NCBI GenBank assembly: GCA_027578815.1
Contig: JANBTH010000428.1
Span: 1-17,570 of the forward strand
Length of the DNA stretch: 17,570 nt
Direction: 5' to 3'
From: Coemansia sp. RSA 1804
Taxonomy: Eukaryota > Kickxellomycota > Kickxellomycetes > Kickxellales > Kickxellaceae
This document shows positions 1 to 8,101 of this stretch, one piece after another. The position numbers were made by a program, and so were the translations under genes. The notes under the pieces were generated by a model that was given only the letters and a program-made list of their open reading frames with translations, was not told the DNA's origin and searched no databases. Each line of letters begins with the position of its first letter. The stretch's first letter is position 1.

Positions 1-241
1 TTGGCGCCTCAAAGTCGTTGTCCGACTCGCTGCTCTCCTCGCCTGTGGTTCCATCCATCGACTCTGCCGGCTCCCCGAGCCTCGCCTTCTTTGCTGCTGC
101 CGCTTCTGCTGCTGCTTCTGCTGGCTCCGCCGCCTCGCGCACTGTGCTCGTCGCAGAGTACGGCGCCTCCTCTCCCGCACTCGACGGCGACTCTGCTCGC
201 CGGTCTCGCTTTACTCCGGTCTCGGTGTCTTCTGCTATCAT
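1..241 (-). CDS. N-terminal part of an acidic Ala/Glu-rich protein (continues off the left edge)
   Basis: A minus-strand frame opens with ATG at 241-239 and stays open for 80 codons to the window edge, so only the N-terminus is visible. It begins MIAEDTETGVKRDRRAESPS. It then has an Ala/Glu-rich stretch (about residues 41-54), a short basic patch AKKAR at about 55-59, and a strongly acidic, Ser-rich segment near 66-80 (GEESSESDNDFEAP). No fold or family can be named. An acidic, disordered N-terminus with a small basic cluster is common in nuclear proteins, but that is inference. GC-rich third positions match the conserved genes of the window. The plus-strand frames over the same bases are shadows caused by the GCN/GAN codons. 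The start is the first in-frame ATG; the sequence upstream turns AT-rich at once. Confidence 0.6.
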   Translation of the reverse strand, partial: MIAEDTETGVKRDRRAESPSSAGEEAPYSATSTVREAAEPAEAAAEAAAAKKARLGEPAESMDGTTGEESSESDNDFEAP

Positions 242-434
242 TTTATGTGCTTAATTTGTAAACGAGGATGCGATGCTTCTTCTCCCGGTTTCCGCCATTT
301 AACAATATCAAAGTATAGTTTCCAGAAATAGTTGAAATTCAAAGAATAAAATAATACCACTGAAGTAGAAAACTTTTTTTCACGTTTTTATTTTTTCAAC
401 GCGTTATTTTGTCCGTCCCAAAAAGTGCCCAAAA

Positions 435-724
435 ATGAATGACTGGCAAATGAGAAATTTCATTTTTCACTTCATAGTGTTAATCTCCTTGATTATATTT
501 TCCATTCGGTGTAATCAGCCAACTCGCCATTCCTCTCCATTGGCTGGATTTTGCTTATTCTAGCCCTCGCTATTTTAATACCGAATCAAGCGGATCACTG
601 GCTAATCGTGGTGCTGCAATGTGTCCACTTATTTCTACTGCTACTAAAACTTAAGCGCTTCATAGTCCTAGCAGATCAACTCCGCTTTGTGGATTCAGCA
701 AAAAGGTACATATACAAGCACTAG
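435..724 (+). pseudogene. Broken small membrane-protein gene (one frame break)
   Basis: An ATG at 435-437 opens 42 codons ending in TAG at 561-563 (start MNDWQMRNFIFHFIVLISLI). A second plus-strand frame is open from 515 to TAG at 722-724 and reads as a natural continuation: ILLILALAILIPNQADHWL, then VVLQCVHLFLLLLKLKRF and a basic tail ending in KRYIYKH. Moving from the first frame to the second needs one extra base, most simply in the T run at 549-552. The combined product would be about 96 residues with three hydrophobic segments (roughly residues 8-24, 38-51 and 58-73). I recognise no family. Codon use is AT-rich, unlike the transporter and DUG2. A chance pair of open frames is possible, as are an assembly error or unrecognised splicing. 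Confidence 0.35.
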
Positions 725-814
725 TGGTATAAAAAGTGGTTCTTATTTAGCGTAATTTATTATCTACGAACAAACACATCTGCCTAAGATGATTTAAAAA
801 AGATATAACCAGCT

Positions 815-1177
815 TTATTTTTTTCCATTTTTTGCTGAACCCTTTTTTGCCACTCTTGCACCTGACGATTCCGGTCCTAACACTTCCGAAGCTGACGGTT
901 TCGGAGCTAGCTTTCTTAAATTTTTCGGATGAGCTCTCCCTTGGGAGTTATTGGTTATCCTGCGTTCAATATTTGGATTATCAATAAATTCTATTGTCCA
1001 ATTCTTATATTTGGCTTTAAAGGCCTTTGAGGGATACGTAAATTCAGTTGATGAGATAATAAAGGTGCTGTTGCTTAATGTGTTTATTTTTACTTTACAA
1101 TCTTTATTTCTAACATTAATAACTGCTTGCGCAATAGCTTCCATTATCTCCTCGTCTTTTTCCTGCGTTGTTGCCAT
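815..1177 (-). CDS. Orphan 120-residue protein with a basic C-terminus
   Basis: A minus-strand frame runs from ATG at 1177 to TAA at 815 (120 codons). It starts MATTQEKDEEIMEAIAQAVI, probably an amphipathic helix. A central part alternates short hydrophobic and polar stretches with several aromatics (KYKNWTIEFID near residues 56-66), suggesting a small mixed alpha/beta domain. The last 40 residues are rich in Lys, Ala, Ser and Pro and end in KKGSAKNGKK, a likely disordered basic tail that could bind nucleic acid (inference). There is no signal peptide or membrane segment. Codon use is AT-rich in the body and richer in GC in the tail. The gene is divergent from the broken gene at 1246, so the 68-bp gap may hold a shared promoter. 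The 95-codon plus-strand frame at 951-1238 is read here as its shadow. No family recognised. Confidence 0.55.
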   Translation of the reverse strand: MATTQEKDEEIMEAIAQAVINVRNKDCKVKINTLSNSTFIISSTEFTYPSKAFKAKYKNWTIEFIDNPNIERRITNNSQGRAHPKNLRKLAPKPSASEVLGPESSGARVAKKGSAKNGKK

Positions 1178-1245
1178 ATCGATTTTAACAATAAAAACTA
1201 ATATTTCTTCTACAAAATTTTATTTAGTAATGGAATGAATGAGAG

Positions 1246-1672
1246 ATGGATGTTGATGAAGAAAAATATACGGTTGGGAGACAAAGAACATTCTCCTTTT
1301 TTATAGCAATTCTGAAAGTGTAAGAATTCATTTCACAAACTTAACTGCAGACATCCAGTCATATGCAGAAATATTAAGGTTAAAGGATTTCCTTTACTCA
1401 ATCATCTGATACAGAAATATGTTTCAATGGGGTTTCAAGTGGAATATAAAAGTATGTTATTTACTATAAGGAAACCAATATATCCGAGATGGAGAATAAA
1501 GTGTACTTTACCCCCATTCAGCTTTACATTCCAGCATCCAAGATATAGAAAGAAAAGCAGCCAAGTCATGCAAATGAAAAAGAACAGAAACCCAAAAAAA
1601 TTTATGCTAGCCTCAGAAAATCCGAGGTTGATGAAAGCGGTTTCAAAAAGAACTACGCTTAGCATAAACTAA
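1246..1672 (+). pseudogene. Broken orphan gene (two frame breaks)
   Basis: ATG at 1246-1248 opens MDVDEEKYTVGRQRTFSFF and stops at 1321-1323. A second frame, open from about 1302 to 1409, continues it plausibly (SNSESVRIHFTNLTADIQSY, then AEILRLK). A third, open from about 1319 to TAA at 1670-1672, continues again with GFPLLNHLIQKYVSMGFQVE, later KPIYPRWRIKCTLPPF and a Lys/Arg-rich C-terminus. Each switch corresponds to one missing base: the first lies at or near the T6 run 1297-1302, the second near GG at 1385-1386. The product would be about 142 residues, soluble and basic at its C-terminus. The third frame alone is open for about 117 codons in AT-rich DNA, unlikely but not impossible by chance. 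No family recognised. Alternatives are unrecognised introns or a sequence error. Confidence 0.4.
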
Positions 1673-1777
1673 ATACAAAAGAGAATGGATTTATTTCTAA
1701 CAATATTATTTAGTAACCATCGACTTCTTTACACTAATTAACAGGCCAATCTAATAGATAAAAAAACACACACATAG

Positions 1778-3220
1778 CTACACTCTTTCAAAAAGCTTGC
1801 GACTCGTGGCAAAGCGAAGGAGAACAAAGAAGAAGAAGGAGCAGAGCATAAAGACGCCAGAGAAGGTAATGGTTTTCTTAAAATCCTTGCCGTGGCCAAT
1901 GTTGTCGAGAATGGCGCCGGACGAGGGAGCACCGACCATTGTTCCAACAAAGTTGGCAAGATACAGAAGCCCAATGATGGTGGAGATGCGCTGGACGCCC
2001 CACAGATTGGCCATGACCACAGGAAGAAGACTGATCAGGCCGCCGCAGAACAGACCGTAGATGATGGCGCACGTGAGCACGGTTCCGGTGGTTTCAAATG
2101 GGAGCCAGAACACAAGGATGCTGAGCGCCGCAATCAGCGTGCAAAGGCCCAGCGTGTTGATTGTGCCCAGAAGCGGCGCCAGCTGGCCTGTGCCGATGCG
2201 CCCAACCGTTGACGCAGCATTGATGATGGTCAGCAGGTTGTTGCTGAACGATTCGGACTTGCCAACCACCTGCGCCGCATACGTCGGCAGGTTGAACAGC
2301 GGAGTGAAGTAGCCGGTGGTTCCGCAGATCGCGCCAATGAAGATAAAGTCGAACCGGATGTCGCGGAACACTGTAAAGTCGACGATTTTCTCGCGCGACC
2401 TGATGCTCAGTCGGTTGCGCATAAACAGGCTGGCCGCCGAGTTGACTGCAAACACAATGATGCCGGTGATACGCAGTGCCCAGCCGGTGCCTAGACTGTC
2501 AATCATGCCGTTTGTTGCTGGCGTCAGCCATAGGCCGCCGATTCCGCTGCCAGCTACCACCACGCCCACCGCCAGCGCACGACGCTCGGTGAACCACTGC
2601 GACGGAATGGATGTTGCTGGAATGAACACAAGCGACGCTCCAATCGAGAACACAATCCCCTGCGTCAGCATCAGCTTCCACACCGCGTCGTCGCAAAACG
2701 ACGCTATCACTAGCGAGATGCCCATAATGAAGCCGCCCACAAACGTCACCAGCCGCGTATCGAGGCGCTCGCACATGATTCCTGCTGGGATTCCGAATAT
2801 GTTCATCACGCCAAACTGCAGTGTGCCAATCCACGAAAGCGTGGATACCGGTTCATCCGGAAACTGGTTCAGATGGTAGTATGTCTGGTATGCGCCGTAC
2901 GAGTTCACGCATCCCATCGAGAACATCAGCATGAAGCATCCCGATACAACCACCGCCCATCCGTAGGCCCCGTCAACTGGCTTTTCCTCCAGCGACTTGT
3001 TTTCCCACCACCGCGGTCTGGATACAGACGTTGCTATCGAACTCTTCTCCTCTTTATCATCCTCCTCATGCTGTTGTTGCTGTGGTTCTTGCTGTTGCTC
3101 GGATGCCACGATGGATTCTACCGATTTAGCGCTGCTGATGCCCGCCTCTGCGTTTGCTTCACTAGTGTTCTGGTTCAGTGTGCCGGCAGAGCCCGAGCTG
3201 CCGGTTTTCGTATGCAACAT
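1778..3220 (-). CDS. MFS transporter, monocarboxylate-permease-like (MCT/Mch family)
   Basis: An intact, intronless 480-codon frame runs from ATG at 3220 to the stop at 1778. Residues 1-80 are a cytosolic, disordered N-terminus with a Gln/Glu tract (EQQQEPQQQQHEEDD, about 41-55). The SLC16/Mch signature PVDGAYGWAVVVSGCF follows at 81-96, leading into TM1. About twelve membrane segments follow, with the family loop QWFTERRALAVG at 208-219 between the TM4 and TM5 regions and a charged central loop at about 269-290. The length fits the family (fungal Mch proteins are roughly 470-520 residues). In yeast these porter-like proteins act in the plasma or inner membranes; Mch5 carries riboflavin, and the substrates of others are uncertain, so the cargo here cannot be named. 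A TATA-like box lies about 50 bp upstream of the ATG. Confidence 0.9.
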   Translation of the reverse strand: MLHTKTGSSGSAGTLNQNTSEANAEAGISSAKSVESIVASEQQQEPQQQQHEEDDKEEKSSIATSVSRPRWWENKSLEEKPVDGAYGWAVVVSGCFMLMFSMGCVNSYGAYQTYYHLNQFPDEPVSTLSWIGTLQFGVMNIFGIPAGIMCERLDTRLVTFVGGFIMGISLVIASFCDDAVWKLMLTQGIVFSIGASLVFIPATSIPSQWFTERRALAVGVVVAGSGIGGLWLTPATNGMIDSLGTGWALRITGIIVFAVNSAASLFMRNRLSIRSREKIVDFTVFRDIRFDFIFIGAICGTTGYFTPLFNLPTYAAQVVGKSESFSNNLLTIINAASTVGRIGTGQLAPLLGTINTLGLCTLIAALSILVFWLPFETTGTVLTCAIIYGLFCGGLISLLPVVMANLWGVQRISTIIGLLYLANFVGTMVGAPSSGAILDNIGHGKDFKKTITFSGVFMLCSFFFFVLLRFATSRKLFERV

Positions 3221-3270
3221 TTATTGTCTATCAGAAAAGGAAACACGCACAAAAATAAAAGAGCCGGTGG

Positions 3271-3280
3271 TTTATATGTA
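3271..3280 (-). promoter_or_regulatory. TATA-like box of the MFS transporter gene
   Basis: On the minus strand this reads TACATATAAA, 51-60 bp upstream of the transporter ATG at 3220. That leaves room for a 20-30 nt 5' UTR. It is called from sequence and spacing only. Confidence 0.45.
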
Positions 3281-5168
3281 AGGTCTAGTAATATATACTA
3301 TAGTACGTGTATGTATTATGAAAAATGTTAGTTTTCTAACATGGAAATAAAAATATATAAAGTCTAAATGAAAGAGTACCACATACATACATACGGGCTA
3401 GTACAGAAAGCAAGAGAGGATAAGGCGTCTCCTCCATTTTTATATATACATTTTGGAAATGCGAACAAGGGTAAAAATAAAAAACTTCACCATTTCTTTC
3501 TAATGGAATGGAATGATGGACCTTTCCTTTCCTCTCCTTTTCTTTTTTCCCTTGGAATAGCGATTTGCAACTTCTTTCACGCTCTTTTAAACAAGTCAGC
3601 AAAAGTAGCAACAACAGCGGCAGAATATGTGTGGCTCAGTTTCAAAATGGAAATAAGACCCGGTCACTGGATACCATTGCAAGAGTAGAAAAATAACCAT
3701 CCCAATGTCCGAAAAAAGTAAAGATGGGGAAGGTGAATAAATAAAAAAAGGAACTACAGCCAACAGAGCGAGCCAGTTTGCTTTACAAACGGTCAAAATG
3801 GCGAGCAAACGATGGCTGATTGGTTAATGTGTGTTGCCCTCTTCGTTATAGAAAACATGGGATCAATTGCTGCTCGCTTTCTGCGCGCTTTTGGCTAGTT
3901 GGCATGGCAAAGAAAGAAATATATATTTCCTATAAAAGAAGAACCACCCCCTTCTCAATCTTATAGGGCAATAGGAAATATAAACAATAGTAAAGTACCA
4001 AGCAGTGTGAATTCTCGGTGTTTGCAAATCATTTTCCCCTCTTTCTTTCACATTCGCAGAATACAAAATAAAAAAGAGGGATGATTCCCAATTGTAAAAG
4101 TAAAAATAAAAGAGTCCGAAGAAGCATGGAGAGAGGAGAGAAAAAAAGCCAAGCATGCAGGCTGGCATATGAGTTTAAGAATCACTATACAGTATAAGTA
4201 TAGAAAAAAGTTCGGAACTCGGAGAATGCAAAAAGCGATTGAAAATCGGAATGCATAAATTGTCCATCTTATCAAGCTCGTTTCAGCAGGGTCATTGATG
4301 TCTGATGTCTGTGCACGTATCACGAAATAAAAAGAAATTAAAATAAAAATGACAAGCAGGCGCATAGAATTAGAATGAAAACACCGGAAAATATGGTGAA
4401 GGTGATAATGGTTTATGGTCGACTGGCCTGTAGCTAGATGTAAATTGGTCTTTGTGGCCAACCAATGATGTCCAGAATGACACCCGACAACGGAACCGAG
4501 GCCAAAGATGAGCACAGCGCTGAAGGCTAGCAAGTTTAAGTTGTCCGTCAAGCACTACAGTTGATTTTTCTATTAATTAAGCGACGTCGGTCATTCCAGC
4601 ACAACGACCACAAAACAATGGATATGCGGAAGAACTGCGTAAAGTGCATGGTTGTAGCGCAGACCTCATCAACAATAATAGTCAATACAGCAATGTTCGA
4701 TGTCTGACAACTCACAGTGCAACGGGACCATGGTTGCCAAAATAAGTACAACCTCCTGTGTCAGTTAGGTGGTCAACAGCAATATCAACAGCAACAGCAG
4801 CGTGGATTCTTGTAGAAGAATATTTTCCGCTTATATCATTATGTCACAATATGGTGAGCTTTACTATAGATGTTGTCGTTGATTGTGTAAATAGTGGATA
4901 AAAATGTGTAGAGAGAATAATTGCTCGCGTATTAAATTAATATGCTAATGCAACGCAAAAGAGGCCAAATGAGGAAAACAGCGTACATCTTATTTCTCCC
5001 TGCTTATGCTAGCATTTGCTATTTGAGAATATGAAAAGCTCGAATGTATGTGGTGATATAGCATTGAGGATATATAACAGTTGTTTTACTCGTTACCAGA
5101 GAATCCATGCAGAAAAATAATGATAGAGCTGACTTCACACGCGTATTTATATTTACTTCAATACTTGA
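3281..5168. other. Long AT-rich spacer without a recognisable conserved gene
   Basis: This 1.9-kb stretch lies between the transporter promoter and the POT1 stop codon. Several TATA-like elements are visible: TATATAAAG at about 3353-3361 (+), TATATAAAAA at about 3438-3449 (-) and TATAAAAG at 3931-3938 (+). Open frames exist at 3368-3688 (+, 106 codons) and 4048-4551 (-, 167 codons from TTG, not ATG). Both lie in DNA with strand-biased purine or pyrimidine content, which lengthens open frames by chance, and neither resembles a known family. A short CAA/CAG run lies at 4774-4800. The best-supported item is the possible spliced micro-gene at 3931-4197. I saw no tRNA or rRNA. Confidence 0.5.
3931..4197 (+). 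other. Possible spliced micro-gene: TATA box, 5' UTR intron, 38-codon basic ORF
   Basis: TATAAAAG at 3931-3938 is followed by a possible donor GTAAAG at 3990. A strong acceptor tract, TTTCCCCTCTTTCTTTCAC followed by ATTCGCAG, ends at 4059. The implied intron is 70 nt. ATG at 4081 then opens 38 codons, MIPNCKSKNKRVRRSMERGE and on to TAA at 4195-4197, a very basic peptide with two Cys. A second possible donor, GTATAA, overlaps the stop at 4192, so the frame may continue in another exon. The order of elements is that of a real transcription unit, but each is individually weak and no family is recognised. Confidence 0.2.
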
Positions 5169-7259
5169 TCAGGTCGAAAAGGATATGGAATTCATGCCGC
5201 CAGCAGCCATGAGACACCGGGCAACAGATCCGCCAGGACCAGGCACAACCACTGAGGCCACAAGAGTCTCAGCAACCATTCCGCCAGGACTCCCGCCATG
5301 CGCCGGATGCACAGCGCGCCATATAGGCGCAATTCCTTGGATGAAAGCCTTACGCTCAGCCGCGTTCCCCAGCAACCATTCGCTCTCGGCAGTCCACTCG
5401 CCATCACCGATGCCCTGGCAGACGACAACGCACTCTCTCCCGCTTTCCCGGTCAGCCAGCTTCAGAAGCAACCGAAACTCCAGCACGCCGGCCTCGTTGC
5501 ACTCGCCGCACCTTGCTGCTTCCAAATCCAAACTACCACTGCTATTGTCTGCTGACACGCGCTCCTGCGTGTGTCCACACATGTCGCACACAAACACCAG
5601 CGTATCCTCGGGATTGTCTGGATGTACTCTGACGATTGGCGCCACCACGCGGTACACGCAATAGTCGATCTACACAGCAAGTCCAGATAAATAAATAAAT
5701 AAAAACAGCAAAAGATAGAAAGAAGGAATTGTTAGAATGAACCAACCCCTATCCAACCCTTCTTTCTAGGTTTTGAACCGCTACTGACAGTTCGTTCCTT
5801 CTCCTCTTACCTTTTCGCTATCAAGTATCTCTGCAATGGATGTTACCCTGGCATAGACCGGTTCGCCTCCAAGCCTCAACGGCCTCTCCTCATACATAGA
5901 CAAGTCATCATCCGCCTGACTAGACTCTGCAGCCACAGAAAGCGCACCAATGTTATCGAGGTCGGCAGATGTCATGAATACAGCAGGATCTATGATGGAT
6001 GCAGGTGATTCCAGCGGAACCGTGTTTTCCTTCTCCTGATCACGATCCCGATCACGATCTCTGGCGTACTGGGCCTTGCGATCAACCAAGGGCTGGATGC
6101 TAGGGTCGTCGGGAGCGATAGGGCGACACAGGATGGTTTTGGGGAACATCGCGTTGGGCGACAGTTTGAGCGACAAGCCGTGGGTTTCCGAGTACTCGGC
6201 CTTGACATTGCGGAACCAGTAAAACGTTCCAGGCTCAATAGTCGGAAACCGATGGATGATTCTGGAGTCAAATACCGTAAGCTTTGCAAACTTGCTGCTG
6301 CTGACCGTGCCAACACTATCGTCTGCATCGATTATCAACGGGTTTTCAGTGTAATCGGTCACAAGGTACTGGACCCGATCCGTATTTCCAGGGAAATCCA
6401 TATTGATTCCGTTGGGAAATAGTGCTTCCAAACCGTCCGCTGGATCGCCAGTATTGCTATCGCCGTAGCCTGGCCTAACAACCTTAATCACCTCTAAATA
6501 CATATCGGCATATGCCTGGCCTTTCAGTCCGCTCATCGTGGAAAGGTACTTGCTGTTGGTGCTGGTGCTGTTTGTTTTGCCGCCATACCCATTGGAAGTC
6601 AACGATGGCTGAAGTCTGCTACTACCCGATTTAGTTACCCCAGGATCCATTGCCGCCCCATTACCACCGCTGTCGATGGATGGTTCATGTACATAGAGGC
6701 TCTTCTCCCCAGCTCCCTCTTCCTTCTTCTTCTTCTCTAACCACCACTCCGACAAATACGCAACCAGAGGATGGAGCGGATGTCCACGACTAGCGTGATC
6801 GTCATAACGCAGCACATCCCACTGTGTCTTTATATTGCTAAACAACTGGATCCGGCTCCTGTAATCCATGATCTTGACTGAATCAAAGTATACAATATCG
6901 CCAGTCTGCTCGATCCGGGGCATCTGGTCCACGCTAGGTCTGAACACATTAAGTTCAATCGAATCAACAGGACCTTCTGTGTTTCTTGTTATTGTTGTGA
7001 TAGTAGTTGGGTCCGCAATACGTAGTCGCATCACATAGTCGGGGCCCCGCGACTTTGTCGGCAACTCAAACCCCACCACCACGCCAAGCACCGTGACGAG
7101 GTTCCCAATGCTTTCTCCAACTACGCTGCTGTCGGCTATGGCGCTCAGTGGCTGGAACATGTTGCGCTCCAGACAGTGGGAATAGTCATTGACTGTATCA
7201 ATTGTTGTGGGGTGTTGGTTTTGCGACTCATTATTAAGTTCGCTTATGAGCCCCATCAT
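5169..7259 (-). CDS. POT1: POT1 telomeric single-strand DNA-binding protein
   Basis: Two exons, 7259-5811 and 5669-5169, give 649 residues, close to human POT1 (634). The spliced frame reads ...ILDSEK|IDYCVYRVVAP in phase 0. Residues about 37-150 match the POT1 OB1 fold, including LGVVVGFELPTKSRGPDYVM (58-77) and DIVYFDSVKIMDYRSRIQLF (121-140). A Lys/Glu-rich linker follows. A second OB-like domain lies at about 246-380 (QAYADMYLEVIKVVRPG; FPTIEPGTFYWFRNVKAEY), then a DRDRDRD linker near 400-408. The C-terminal exon has paired CxxC motifs (C511/C514 and C537/C540), as in the zinc-containing third OB domain of POT1, which binds the TPP1-type partner. Known role: it caps the 3' G-rich telomere overhang and regulates telomerase. 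The first in-frame ATG is 7259 (two consecutive Met codons); frame upstream of it to 7337 has no ATG. Confidence 0.88.
5670..5810 (-). other. POT1 intron (141 nt)
   Basis: The donor is AAG|GTAAGA at 5810 and the acceptor is GCTGTGTAG|ATC ending at 5670 (minus strand). Splicing joins the two POT1 frames in phase 0. Without splicing the first frame meets a stop at 5781. A TTCTAAC-like branch site lies near 5731-5737, and a TTTA microsatellite (plus strand 5687-5704) forms part of the pyrimidine-rich stretch before the acceptor. Confidence 0.85.
5687..5704. repeat. ATAA microsatellite inside the POT1 intron
   Basis: About four tandem copies of ATAA (plus strand). They lie 17 bases from the acceptor and are probably tolerated because they contribute U-rich sequence to the intron. 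Confidence 0.7.
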
Positions 7260-7738
7260 ATGGACAAAGCAAAATAGAAGGTTAATAAAACAAATACAAT
7301 AGAAGACAAATTGGTGTGAGAAACACGTCGCAGCCAAGTAAGCTAAAATTTTTCAGTAACCAAAAGAACAATATACGATATGGGTTGTAGGGATCTCCAA
7401 CCACATTGTTACTTATGGCTCTGAGAAAATACACGTTACCTGTCGTCCATTATTCCATTTAGTTTTTTCTGAGCGTTTACTAGATTTTAAAACAATTCTA
7501 ACCAGAACTAGAGCTCTTTCCTTTATTTTCTTAATAAATTTATTCAATGAATTAAAATGACAGCAAGAGTGAAAAGTGATAAACCAAACAAATGCGTCTA
7601 AATAAATTAATTGTTGTAATATGAAAAGGAATATATCGAGTATCCGAAAATGACTAAGAAAAGCCAACATAAATCACATGTCGGATTTTGAAGTGGCGTG
7701 TGCTATATACCTGTTCTATTATTAGTTTAATCTTATGA

Positions 7739-7786
7739 CATTAGCTGCGCACTTTTTCTATTTGCAACCAGATGCGCAGCCTAATG
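7739..7786. repeat. Inverted repeat / hairpin, 13-bp stem with one bulge
   Basis: CATTAGCTGCGCA (7739-7751) pairs with TGCGCAGCCTAATG (7773-7786) over 13 base pairs, with one bulged C at 7780 and a 21-nt loop. The GC-rich core CTGCGCA stands out in AT-rich DNA. It could be an RNA hairpin, a protein-binding site or the remnant of a small inverted-repeat element; no flanking target-site duplication was recognised. Confidence 0.6.
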
Positions 7787-7900
7787 AAGCTGATAATTTA
7801 CATTAAAAATTTAATATGAAATCCAGTTACCTGAATGACATTAAATATTATTGCCATTAGCGACTTTTAAAATTATATCAACATATCCCGATAAATGCAA

Positions 7901-7931
7901 CACGTACATGTAAATTTACATTACATACGTG
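7901..7931. repeat. Interrupted palindrome upstream of a TATA box
   Basis: A perfect 14-bp palindrome ATGTAAATTTACAT (7908-7921) is flanked by CACGTA (7901-7906) and its complement TACGTG (7926-7931). It lies about 46 bp before the TATA box at 7977. The arrangement suggests a site for a dimeric regulator, but this is inference. Confidence 0.5.
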
Positions 7932-7976
7932 CTTAATTAAAATGCTTTCAAGCAGAATAAGGATAGTTAATAAGAC

Positions 7977-7985
7977 ATATAAAAG
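7977..7985 (+). promoter_or_regulatory. TATA box upstream of the broken gene at 8102
   Basis: The sequence CATATAAAAGG covers this position on the plus strand, about 117 bp before the ATG at 8102. The spacing suits transcription from near 8010. Confidence 0.4.
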
Positions 7986-8101
7986 GCAAGCAATGTAGCC
8001 CTTACTGTCCAAAAAGAAAAACTGAACAATTGAGCCACATTCACAATATTATCGACATCATCTAACAACTAATTGATTTTTTATTTTGCAGAAGAGTAAC
8101 A

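Larger units (their letters stand above)
7260..8101. other. AT-rich spacer between POT1 and the broken gene at 8102
   Basis: No conserved gene is visible. An 85-codon minus-strand frame (7413-7670) is of a length expected by chance in DNA this AT-rich and resembles nothing known. The spacer carries a strong imperfect hairpin (7739-7786), a 31-bp interrupted palindrome (7901-7931), a TATA box (7977-7985) and an acceptor-like TTTTTTATTTTGCAG ending at 8092, nine bases before the ATG at 8102. A CTAAC branch-like site lies about 26 nt before that acceptor, so the gene at 8102 may have a 5' UTR intron, although no clear donor is visible. Confidence 0.5.

Noticed and set aside
728..735. TATAAAAA on the plus strand
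   Set aside because: No gene starts within several hundred bases downstream on that strand; it is probably compositional.
3368..3688. A 106-codon plus-strand frame near a TATA-like box
   Set aside because: The ATG lies only a few bases after the TATA box, and the peptide resembles nothing known; length is within chance for this DNA.
4048..4551. A 167-codon hydrophobic minus-strand frame, with faint likeness of its start to the tiny OST4 subunit
   Set aside because: It begins with TTG, the strand is pyrimidine-rich so stops are rare, and the likeness covers about 15 hydrophobic residues only.
4700..4901. Plus-strand fragments with a Gln-rich run (CAA/CAG) that might be a CYSTM-like tail or another split gene
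   Set aside because: Each frame is about 35-52 codons, which is not unlikely by chance, and no consistent joined reading emerges.
7413..7670. An 85-codon minus-strand frame
   Set aside because: One or two frames of this size are expected by chance in the AT-rich part of the window; no motif supports it.
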